A stretch of 38,476 nucleotides of DNA from NCBI GenBank assembly GCA_024697065.1, contig JAILGE010000026.1, positions 1 through 38,476 of the forward strand. The letters are read 5' to 3'. The translations under genes and the position numbers were made by a program. Numbering within the stretch: the stretch's first letter is position 1; each line of letters begins with the position of its first letter. The notes under the pieces were generated by a model. It did not search any database. It was not told the origin of the DNA and saw only the letters and a list, made by a program, of their open reading frames with translations. Below, in pieces: positions 23,466-29,399 of this stretch. This stretch comes from Lachnospiraceae bacterium. GTDB lineage: Bacteria > Bacillota > Clostridia > Lachnospirales > Lachnospiraceae.

Positions 23466-23735
23466 ATGGCCAGGCATACGATATCACTTGCAAAATTATA
23501 TAATCCCGATGATTTTTACAAAGAGCTGGAGCGCTATATAGAGCTGCCTCCTTATTTCGGCTACAACCTGGATGCTCTTCATGATGTGTTTACGGAGCTA
23601 AGTAAGGATACAGAGATCACATTTACGGATACGGCGGAAGCCGAAGTTATGATGAGTAAATATATGCGCAATCTTAAGCGCATGTGTGAGAAATGCTGTG
23701 AAGAGAATTCAAAGCTTAAGATAGTATTTGAATGA
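23466..23735 (+). CDS. Barstar-family ribonuclease inhibitor
   Basis: This 89-residue cytoplasmic protein without a signal peptide has the barstar length and fold signature, especially LPPYFGYNLDALHDVF, corresponding to barstar LPEYYGENLDALWDAL. The two acidic residues used to plug the barnase active site (Asp35 and Asp39 in barstar) are kept as D38 and D42; the intervening Trp is His. AAAGGAG lies 7-8 bases before the ATG, 15 bases after the barnase gene. It protects the producing cell from the ribonuclease before export. Its stop overlaps the next gene by four bases (ATGA). Confidence 0.9.
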   Translation: MARHTISLAKLYNPDDFYKELERYIELPPYFGYNLDALHDVFTELSKDTEITFTDTAEAEVMMSKYMRNLKRMCEKCCEENSKLKIVFE

Positions 23736-24436
23736 TGGATGCGAAGAAGAGACGTTTGATCGCGCTGCTTGCCCTGCTTGGGATCGTGATCATTCTTACG
23801 GTGTTGTTTATACGGGTCGGCGGACCGTTGACAGAGCTGGTCAGTGATACGGAGAGGTTTAAATCATGGCTTGATTCCTTCGGCGTCTGGTCCTATGTAG
23901 TCTTTGTGGGGATCATGATATTGCAGGTGATCGTTGCGGTGATCCCCAGCGGCCCCTTTCAGATAGCCGGAGGATATGCATTCGGAGCCGTTACGGGAAC
24001 GATACTCTGTATTGTGGGCTGCGGCATCGGGAGCATGATCACATTTATGTTCATGCGTTTATTAGGCCACAGATTCGGAAGCCTGTTCATTTCAGAGAAG
24101 AATCTTGAGAAACTGAAATTTATCGAACGTTCGCCCAAATGGAAGAGCCTGCTTATCGGACTCTTTATAATTCCCGGTTCCCCAAAGGATATTCTTAATC
24201 TCTTCGCCGGACTGACAACCATCAGTCCCTGGACATGGCTTGCTGTATCCACCCTGGGGCGCCTCCCTGCCATCGCCGCATCAGCTATGAGCGGTAATGC
24301 ATTTGGCGAGGGGAGTTATGCCAAGGCTTTTATCATTTTTGGAATACTATTGGCTGTGAGCGGTATCGGAGCTGTGGTTTACAAAATGATCGAAAAGAAA
24401 AATAAGGGGAGGAACGCGAAAAAGGAACGGCGATAA
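23732..24436 (+). CDS. TVP38/TMEM64 (VTT-domain) membrane protein
   Basis: This 234-residue polytopic protein of the TVP38/DedA superfamily has about six hydrophobic segments. The VTT core is recognisable in VAVIPSGPFQIAGGYAFG, CGIGSMITFMFMRLLG and FIIPGSPKDILNLFAGLTTI (piece PGSPKDILN). The C-terminus is strongly basic (KKNKGRNAKKERR). Members have roles in lipid scrambling and envelope homeostasis, but for this clade function is unproven. It overlaps the barstar gene by four bases, so it is translated from the same mRNA. Whether it has anything to do with ribonuclease export or immunity is unknown. Confidence 0.87.
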   Translation: MMDAKKRRLIALLALLGIVIILTVLFIRVGGPLTELVSDTERFKSWLDSFGVWSYVVFVGIMILQVIVAVIPSGPFQIAGGYAFGAVTGTILCIVGCGIGSMITFMFMRLLGHRFGSLFISEKNLEKLKFIERSPKWKSLLIGLFIIPGSPKDILNLFAGLTTISPWTWLAVSTLGRLPAIAASAMSGNAFGEGSYAKAFIIFGILLAVSGIGAVVYKMIEKKNKGRNAKKERR

Positions 24437-24441
24437 AAGTG

Positions 24442-24471
24442 TTGACAACTTGATAAAATATCAAATATAAT
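24442..24471 (+). promoter_or_regulatory. Promoter with an inverted repeat in its spacer, upstream of riboswitch 1
   Basis: Consensus TTGACA (24442-24447), 18 bases, consensus TATAAT (24466-24471). The perfect inverted repeat TTGATA-AAA-TATCAA (24450-24464) fills the spacer, a common place for a repressor or spacer-distorting activator. Confidence 0.75.
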
Positions 24472-24499
24472 ACAATCAATTATTGGGCAAAATTTCATA

Positions 24500-24585
24500 T
24501 GGTAGGCAAACCGGAGGTAACTCCGGGGCGCAAAGCATGAAGTCGGCGTCAATGATATACAGGATTCCGATGGTTCGGTTGCAAC
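24500..24585 (+). promoter_or_regulatory. Cyclic-di-GMP-I (GEMM) riboswitch 1
   Basis: The core motif is visible: GGCAAACC (24505-24512), a stem CCGGAG/CTCCGG capped by a GTAA tetraloop, then GGCGCAAAGC (24526-24535), and the 3' part AATGATA...CAGGATTCC (24551-24567). It starts about 25 bases after a consensus promoter. The 3' segment TTGC overlaps the left arm of the following terminator, so ligand binding can switch termination. The second arm is shorter than in textbook examples, which lowers certainty slightly. Confidence 0.75.
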
Positions 24586-24621
24586 TTGAAAGAAGGTGTT
24601 CTTTAAAGTTGCATTTTTTTT
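24580..24621 (+). terminator. Riboswitch-linked intrinsic terminator
   Basis: GCAACTTGAAAGAA (24581-24594) pairs with TTCTTTAAAGTTGC (24599-24612) with one mismatch and the loop GGTG, followed by eight T residues. It lies about 60 bases before the next start codon. Confidence 0.9.
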
Positions 24622-24680
24622 ATCCGGGTTATCTGTTTGGTAAACATTAACGGTATACATTGTAAAGGGGGGACGAGGGT

Positions 24681-25079
24681 ATGAAAGAACAATTAAGGAT
24701 ATTATTCAGGAAACGATGGCTGACAAATCTGATCGCTTTTACACTGGTGATACTTGCGATCAATTCTGCACTGAAATACAACCGCCAAAATCTGTTCATA
24801 GGTAATGCCTACGGCACCGAGGACGGAAGGGAAGTGCTTTATTATCACAATTCCGTATATGAGAAGATGGGTGGAGAGGCTGAGACCGGCGCACTTAAGA
24901 ATTACAGGAAGATCCTTACGGGCGAGATGGCACTTACGGGTAATGTGGCATGGTGGATGTACTGGATGCCCAGTGGAATGTTCAATCAGATCTATGTATG
25001 TGAGGACAGCCAGCAGAAACCGGAGTATATTTATATAATGACTCTCGGAAAATATGAAAACTATAAACTGGTCGAATAA
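24681..25079 (+). CDS. Hypothetical membrane protein under riboswitch control
   Basis: This 132-residue protein has a basic N-terminus, one transmembrane helix (about residues 15-32, NLIAFTLVILAINSAL) and a soluble remainder with many aromatics (VLYYHNSVYEKMGG, AWWMYWMPSGMF, IYIMTLGKYENYKL). I do not recognise the family. AAGGGGGG lies about 9 bases before the ATG. Its only visible control is the promoter at 24442 and the cyclic-di-GMP riboswitch with terminator, so its amount should follow cyclic-di-GMP level. This suggests a surface, adhesion or motility-related role, by inference only. Confidence 0.72.
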   Translation: MKEQLRILFRKRWLTNLIAFTLVILAINSALKYNRQNLFIGNAYGTEDGREVLYYHNSVYEKMGGEAETGALKNYRKILTGEMALTGNVAWWMYWMPSGMFNQIYVCEDSQQKPEYIYIMTLGKYENYKLVE

Positions 25080-25100
25080 TGCCTGTGTCAAGATTTCTAC

Positions 25101-25129
25101 TTGAACGGATAGTTGATATATGCTAAAGT
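25101..25129 (+). promoter_or_regulatory. Promoter of the TM2/DUF2752 genes
   Basis: TTGAAC (25101-25106), a 17-base spacer and extended -10 TGC-TAAAGT (25121-25129). A small hairpin TTGGTG/CACCAA (25134-25153) follows in the 5'UTR. Confidence 0.6.
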
Positions 25130-25180
25130 TAGCTTGGTGTAATTCCGCACCAAATAACAAGATATAGGGAGAAGGAAAAA

Positions 25181-25420
25181 ATGGAAAAGAGAATGAATAA
25201 GCACTTATTTGTATGGGTTTTCGTATGGCTTCTTGGCTGCTACGGTGTTGACCGTTTCGTAAGAGGTCAGGTAGGACTTGGAATCCTTAAGCTCGTTACT
25301 TTAGGTGCATGTGGCGTATGGGCTCTTGTTGACTGGATCATCGCTCTTATGAAGGTTTACGGAAGCTCCTTCGGTCAGGATGAAGAAGTAGTATTCATCG
25401 ACGGACAGTACGCAAAATAA
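25181..25420 (+). CDS. Small TM2-domain-like membrane protein
   Basis: This 79-residue protein has the TM2 pattern: a first helix ([21 protein letters not shown]), the turn [28 protein letters not shown] forming the second, and a short polar tail. The DRF(Y) turn and G-x-x-K between helices are the usual marks. GGGAGAAGG lies before the ATG. The TM2 family has no settled function; in bacteria it is often found with DUF2752 proteins, as here (18 bases downstream). A larger TM2 protein is encoded at 25957. Confidence 0.85.
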   Translation: MEKRMNKHLFVWVFVWLLGCYGVDRFVRGQVGLGILKLVTLGACGVWALVDWIIALMKVYGSSFGQDEEVVFIDGQYAK

Positions 25421-25438
25421 TAATTCCCTGAACAAACG

Positions 25439-25837
25439 GTGAAAAAATACACGGCACTTATCGTAGCGACCGGTACGTTGCTGATAGTCGGTGCTCTGGT
25501 ATTAACAGGGATCTACAGATGCCCTTTAAGGTATTTCTTCGGAGTACCCTGCCCGTTATGCGGGATGTCAAGAGCTCTTTATTCGCTTCTGACATTGGAT
25601 ATCGAAAAAGCATTTTACTATCATGCATTATGGCCGGTTGTGGTTGTGGGGATTCCCACAGCTGCCATCCTTAAGATAAGAAAAGTGGATATCAAAAGAT
25701 ATCAGATAAATCTGATATGCATAATACTTGCGGTAGTCGTGATCGGTTACTACATTTACAGGCATATCCAGGGTTCACCGGTAGTACAGGTAAATTTCGG
25801 GAATTCCCTTATTTACAGGGTTTATTCACACGAATGA
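25439..25837 (+). CDS. DUF2752 membrane protein
   Basis: This 132-residue protein starts with GTG; an in-frame stop lies 18 bases upstream, so no earlier start exists, and there is no clear ribosome site, suggesting coupling to the TM2 gene. The DUF2752 signature is visible as VPCPLCGMSRAL (about residues 36-47), with two cysteines in CPxCG, between hydrophobic segments. About three helices are present. The function of DUF2752 is unknown. The cysteine pair suggests metal binding or redox chemistry. Its pairing with a TM2 protein is common in Clostridia. Confidence 0.82.
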   Translation: MKKYTALIVATGTLLIVGALVLTGIYRCPLRYFFGVPCPLCGMSRALYSLLTLDIEKAFYYHALWPVVVVGIPTAAILKIRKVDIKRYQINLICIILAVVVIGYYIYRHIQGSPVVQVNFGNSLIYRVYSHE

Positions 25838-25885
25838 TCAGACAGATCGGGATTTATTTTCCGGTCTGTTTAATTTTCAGAGGGT

Positions 25886-25914
25886 TTGTCAAGAAAGCTT
25901 TGTTTTGGTATACT
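25886..25914 (+). promoter_or_regulatory. Promoter of the zinc-ribbon/TM2 gene
   Basis: TTGTCA (25886-25891), a 17-base spacer and TATACT (25909-25914), followed by a short leader with AAGGAGG before the ATG at 25957. Confidence 0.75.
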
Positions 25915-25956
25915 CATTAGTTGTCAGTATTTTTGACAGGATAAGGAGGGGCTGAT

Positions 25957-26688
25957 ATGGCGATATGCAGTGGGTGCGGAGCACAGATAGAAGAAGGAAC
26001 AGCATTTTGCCCTGATTGTGGCAAGAAACAGGAGAGCGTTGCAGCATCAACAGAGCAGGCTCAGGCAGCAGCAGGGGAGAAAGATACAGCCGGACAGACC
26101 GATACAACCGGACAGGCAGATACTGCAAAGCAGTCCGAGAATGCAGCGTCAGGGCAGTTTTCCGCAACGGGCAGTGATCAGAATAATACACAGTCTCAGT
26201 ACGGCGCTCAGAATCAGTACGGAGGGCAGTCTCAGTACGGCGCTCAGAATCAGTACGGTGGGCAGTCTCAGTACGGCGCTCAGAATCAGTACGGTGGGCA
26301 GTCTCAGTACGGCGCCGGGAATCAGTATGGCGGGCAGTCTCAGTACGGCACCCAGAATCAGTACGGAGGGCAGTCTCAGTACGGCAATAATATGAATGGC
26401 GGATCTCAGCAGTATTCCGGGTATGCAGCACCTGTTAAAAAGGATAAGCTGGCGGCAGGACTTTTTGCACTTTTCCTCGGTACATTTGGAATACACAAGT
26501 TCTACCTCGGATATACTAAGGAAGGCCTTATAATGCTTCTGGTTTCACTTATAGGTGGTACTGTCTCATGTGGTATCGCTACAGGGGCTATAGCGATAGT
26601 TGCTCTTGTTGAAGGTATCATGTACCTCACAAAGTCTGATGAAGAGTTTTATCAGACCTATGTTGTGGGCCATAAGGGTTGGTGCTGA
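25957..26688 (+). CDS. Zinc-ribbon protein with Q/S/Y/G repeats and TM2 domain
   Basis: This 243-residue protein has three parts. A zinc ribbon at the N-terminus has two CxxC pairs (CSGCGAQIEEGTAFCPDCGKK, pieces CSGCG and CPDCG). A low-complexity region (about residues 30-150) has a tandem repeat of QSQYGAQNQYGG (about 79-143). The C-terminal TM2 domain (about 155-240) shows LFLGTFGIHKFYLGYTKEGL and ending YLTKSDEEFYQTYV. The region between ribbon and TM2 is disordered and rich in Gln, Ser, Tyr and Gly. The repeated part is encoded by near-identical 36-base units, so length may vary between strains. AAGGAGG precedes the ATG. Function is unknown. Confidence 0.88.
   Translation: MAICSGCGAQIEEGTAFCPDCGKKQESVAASTEQAQAAAGEKDTAGQTDTTGQADTAKQSENAASGQFSATGSDQNNTQSQYGAQNQYGGQSQYGAQNQYGGQSQYGAQNQYGGQSQYGAGNQYGGQSQYGTQNQYGGQSQYGNNMNGGSQQYSGYAAPVKKDKLAAGLFALFLGTFGIHKFYLGYTKEGLIMLLVSLIGGTVSCGIATGAIAIVALVEGIMYLTKSDEEFYQTYVVGHKGWC
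26191..26385 (+). repeat. 36-base tandem repeat, 5 full copies plus a partial one, inside the TM2 gene
   Basis: Units start at 26191, 26227, 26263, 26299 and 26335, with a partial one at 26371. They encode QSQYGAQNQYGG with few changes (one GTQ, one GAG). The period is a multiple of three, so gain or loss of units keeps the frame. Confidence 0.92.
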
Positions 26689-26710
26689 CAACAGTTTGAT
26701 CTTTGAAAAA

Positions 26711-26792
26711 CAATATTGGCAAAGTTGTCGAAAGACAATGACGCAAAGCTTTTGAATCTACGGATGTAATAATTCTATGATCGTCAGGCTGC
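26711..26792 (+). promoter_or_regulatory. Cyclic-di-GMP-I (GEMM) riboswitch 2
   Basis: GGCAAA (26718-26723), the stem TTGTC/GACAA with a GAAA tetraloop (26725-26738), GACGCAAAGC (26740-26749), and the 3' motif CTATGATCGTCAGGCTGC (26775-26792) match the clostridial GEMM-I consensus well. It begins about 20 bases after the stop of the TM2 gene and has no obvious promoter of its own. The 340-base gap (26689-27028) holds this element, its terminator and the promoter at 26925. Confidence 0.87.
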
Positions 26793-26828
26793 AGAAATCT
26801 ATATGATCTTCTGCAGCTTTTTATTTTT
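26788..26828 (+). terminator. Riboswitch-linked intrinsic terminator
   Basis: GCTGCAGAA (26788-26796) pairs perfectly with TTCTGCAGC (26809-26817) and is followed by TTTTTATTTTT. The left arm overlaps the 3' end of riboswitch 2, so the two structures exclude each other. Confidence 0.9.
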
Positions 26829-26924
26829 GAGAAGACGCTTTTAAGCCGTATGCCGGATGGCCGGACGACAGGATGATCCCGGGGGAGATATGCGGATCAT
26901 ACACGTTTAGACCGCCTGGTTTTA

Positions 26925-26953
26925 TTGTAATGAGTTAACGATTCTGATATACT
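26925..26953 (+). promoter_or_regulatory. Promoter of the LytTR regulator gene
   Basis: TTGTAA (26925-26930), a 17-base spacer and TATACT (26948-26953). The 5'UTR contains an imperfect hairpin (CTTGAA...TTCAAG, 26952-27000, with TATAC/GTATA inside). Confidence 0.65.
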
Positions 26954-27028
26954 TGAAAAAGAAATATACCCCTTTTTTCATAAGTATAGAGGTTCAAGAA
27001 ATCTTTATAATTTTGATAGGAGAATAAT

Positions 27029-27724
27029 ATGTTTCGTATCGCAGTATGTGATGATGAGCCCACATCTCTCCAGCTTAATAAAATGCTTGCAGAGCAGGTG
27101 CTGAATGAGGAAGGAATATCTTTCGAACTCCATACATTTGACGATATTGGACAGATGGCGAATACCCTGAGCAAACCGGGACAGCATTTTGACTGTCTCC
27201 TTTCGGATATTCTGTCTACGGGGATGAATGGTATTGAAGCAGCCGAGAAGCTTCGGGGCTTTGGTGAACAGCTGGATATCATTTTTATTTCCATGACTTC
27301 AGACTATGCTCTCGATGGCTACCGCGTCAGAGCGCTCAGATATCTGAAGAAGCCTGTTGATAAGGAACAGCTCAGAGAAGCACTGCTTCTTTCCTACAGG
27401 AGTCATGAGCAGAAGGACGGGCTTGCGGTCAATTGCGAAGGAAAGTATTACAACCTGGATTATAAAGATATATATTTCTTTGAAAGCCAGGCAAGGGATA
27501 TAGAGATAACACTAAACGATAAGAAGCTGACTATGCACATGAAGATATCGGATCTGGAGAAGATACTTCCGGAGAAGGATTTCTTCAGATGCCACCGATC
27601 ATATATCGTAAATCTCAAACAGGTTGAGAATATCGAGCGATATCAGGCTACCATGCGTAATGGCGAGATGATCCCCATCAGTCAGCAGCAGTACACGGAA
27701 TTAAAGAACAGATTAAGTCAGTAA
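27029..27724 (+). CDS. LytTR-family response regulator
   Basis: This 231-residue regulator has an N-terminal receiver domain (about 1-120: acidic pocket in VCDDEP, phosphoacceptor D60 in LLSDIL, Ser/Thr in FISMTSD, Lys in YLKKPVD) and a C-terminal LytTR DNA-binding domain (about 130-228: IYFFESQARDIEI, FFRCHRSYIVNL). ATAGGAG lies before the ATG. No histidine kinase is adjacent, so it is an orphan here. It is separated from thiI by eight bases and may share its transcript. LytTR regulators usually control envelope, competence or virulence-like traits. Read-through from riboswitch 2 could also feed this gene. Confidence 0.92.
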   Translation: MFRIAVCDDEPTSLQLNKMLAEQVLNEEGISFELHTFDDIGQMANTLSKPGQHFDCLLSDILSTGMNGIEAAEKLRGFGEQLDIIFISMTSDYALDGYRVRALRYLKKPVDKEQLREALLLSYRSHEQKDGLAVNCEGKYYNLDYKDIYFFESQARDIEITLNDKKLTMHMKISDLEKILPEKDFFRCHRSYIVNLKQVENIERYQATMRNGEMIPISQQQYTELKNRLSQ

Positions 27725-27732
27725 GGAAAGTT

Positions 27733-28968
27733 ATGTTTCAGGCATTTTTAATTAAATACGCAGAGATAGCGATAAAAGGAAAAAACCGTAATCTCTTTGA
27801 AGACGCTCTTTTAAAAAGGATCCGTAAAGCGCTTAAGGAGGTTGACGGTTCTTTTATTGTATCAAAAACACGCGGACGCGTTCATGTTGAGGCGGAAGGC
27901 GACTTCGATTATGACGGAGCTTTGGAAGCTTTAAAGAAAGTGTTCGGTATCACGTCAATTTGTCCTGCGGTCGTACTTGAGGATAAGGGGTTTGACGACC
28001 TGAGCGACAGGGTGATGGAGTATATCGACAGGCAGTATCCGGATAAGAATTTTACTTTCAAGGTTAATTCCAGAAGGGCAAGAAAGAATTACCCGATGGA
28101 GTCCATGGAGATAAACGCGGAGATGGGAGGCCGTATACTTGAAAGATTTCCCGAGACCCGTGTTGATGTACGTGATCCTGAAGTAAAGATAAATATAGAG
28201 ATAAGAGAGGAAATATATCTTTATTCCATATCTATTCCCGGTGCCGGCGGAATGCCTATCGGAACGGGCGGAAAAGCAATGCTTCTTTTATCGGGCGGAA
28301 TAGATTCTCCCGTTGCGGGATATATGATAGCCAAGAGAGGCGTGGTTCTTAATGCGGTATATTTTCATGCGCCTCCTTATACCAGCGAACGCGCAAAACA
28401 GAAGGTTGTCGATCTTGCAAGGATCGTATCCGGCTTTTCCGGAACTATCTGGCTCCATGTAGTCAACTTCACTGAGATACAGAAATATATATATGATAAG
28501 TGCCCTCATGATGAGCTTACGATAATCATGAGAAGATATATGATGAGGATAGCTGAGCGGATAGCATTGAAGACAGACTGTCAGGCACTCATCACGGGAG
28601 AATCCATAGGTCAGGTTGCGTCCCAGACAATGGCATCCCTTACGGTTACGAATGAAGTGGTGGAAGAGATACCTGTTTTCAGACCTCTCATAGGATTCGA
28701 TAAGCAGGATATAGTTGAGATATCCGAGAAGATAGGAACCTTTGAGACTTCCATACTTCCTTTCGAAGACTGCTGTACCATATGGGTTGCAAAGCATCCC
28801 GTAACAAAGCCTTCTGCCAAGAGGATCAGAAAGCATGAAGAGTTCCTCTCAGAGGAGATCGACAGAATGATCGATACAGCGATAGACGGACGCGAGCTCT
28901 GGAAGGTTGAAGAGAATGAGAGCGTCAGGATGACGGAGGCGGATCCGGAGACGGAAGATGAGCAGTGA
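27733..28968 (+). CDS. thiI: tRNA 4-thiouridine synthase ThiI
   Basis: This 411-residue protein has the ThiI layout without a rhodanese domain, as in Bacillus. It has an N-terminal ferredoxin-like region, a THUMP domain (about 60-165), and a PP-loop adenylating domain (LLLSGGIDSPVAGYMIAKRG, pieces SGGIDSPVAGY, about 185-205). A late segment has a cysteine pair (EDCCTIWVAKHP). It activates U8 of tRNA for sulfur insertion and also feeds thiazole synthesis in some bacteria. The start codon follows GGAAAG closely. The C-terminus is acidic (MTEADPETEDEQ). The sulfur donor enzyme is not in the window. Confidence 0.95.
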   Translation: MFQAFLIKYAEIAIKGKNRNLFEDALLKRIRKALKEVDGSFIVSKTRGRVHVEAEGDFDYDGALEALKKVFGITSICPAVVLEDKGFDDLSDRVMEYIDRQYPDKNFTFKVNSRRARKNYPMESMEINAEMGGRILERFPETRVDVRDPEVKINIEIREEIYLYSISIPGAGGMPIGTGGKAMLLLSGGIDSPVAGYMIAKRGVVLNAVYFHAPPYTSERAKQKVVDLARIVSGFSGTIWLHVVNFTEIQKYIYDKCPHDELTIIMRRYMMRIAERIALKTDCQALITGESIGQVASQTMASLTVTNEVVEEIPVFRPLIGFDKQDIVEISEKIGTFETSILPFEDCCTIWVAKHPVTKPSAKRIRKHEEFLSEEIDRMIDTAIDGRELWKVEENESVRMTEADPETEDEQ

Positions 28969-29012
28969 TCCGGCAGTGTTATCCCGAAGGGGTGTTTGAA
29001 AGGAAATAAAAA

Positions 29013-29037
29013 ACGCGGCGGATCACATCCGCCGCGT
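29013..29037 (-). terminator. Terminator of the HPr-like gene
   Basis: ACGCGGCGGAT/ATCCGCCGCGT forms an 11-bp perfect stem with a three-base loop. On the minus strand it is followed by TTTTTATTT, so it mainly serves the HPr-like gene. It may also stop thiI transcripts weakly. Confidence 0.85.
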
Positions 29038-29050
29038 ATAAAATAAAGTT

Positions 29051-29290
29051 TTATTTTGACAGGTAAGGACTGATGATGTCCATGATCTTTCTGACTTCAG
29101 CTTCATCTTCTTCATGAATATCAAGCTCTATGGGCTTGGATATATCAAGACTGAAGATACCCATGATGGACTTTGCGTCGATGACATATCTGCCGGAGAT
29201 CAGATCGAAATCACAATCGAACTTGGAAATCTCATTAACAAAAGCCTTAACTTTGTCTATGGAATCGATCAGAATTTCAGTTTTCTTCAT
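29051..29290 (-). CDS. HPr-like protein lacking the phosphorylatable histidine
   Basis: The start at 29290 is chosen because AGGAGG lies about 10 bases before it; an upstream in-frame ATG at 29341 has no such site. The 79-residue protein aligns with HPr over its core: VNEISKFDCDFDLISGRYVIDAKSIMGIFSLDI, with AKSIMGIFSL the best match to HPr's KSIMGVMSL. The N-terminal segment that normally holds the active His (GLHARP) is replaced by ILIDSIDKVKAF, so it cannot take part in PTS phosphotransfer as HPr does. A partner-binding or regulatory role is likely. It is a single-gene unit with its own promoter and terminator. Confidence 0.85.
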   Translation of the reverse strand: MKKTEILIDSIDKVKAFVNEISKFDCDFDLISGRYVIDAKSIMGIFSLDISKPIELDIHEEDEAEVRKIMDIISPYLSK

Positions 29291-29350
29291 GTTACAACAT
29301 ACCTCCTGTATAAACATAGTTGTAAAGTAAAAACCCCGCAACCTAAGCTA

Positions 29351-29379
29351 AATATAGAACATAAGAACTTATAAGTCAA
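29351..29379 (-). promoter_or_regulatory. Promoter of the HPr-like gene
   Basis: Read on the minus strand: TTGACT (29379-29374), a 17-base spacer, TATATT (29356-29351), about 60 bases before the start codon at 29290. Confidence 0.65.
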
Positions 29380-29399
29380 GAAAGACGGTCAATAGAATC

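Noticed and set aside
24500-24621. Cobalamin riboswitch or T-box leader as explanation of the structured leader
   Set aside because: No cobalamin box or T-box sequence is seen, while GGCAAACC, tetraloop stem and GCGCAAAGC fit the cyclic-di-GMP-I pattern.
25889-26496. Long frames on both strands through the 36-base repeats, and the thought of a CRISPR-like array
   Set aside because: The repeat has no spacers, period 36 is contiguous, and the plus frame encodes a sensible zinc-ribbon/TM2 protein; the other frames are by-products of the repeat.
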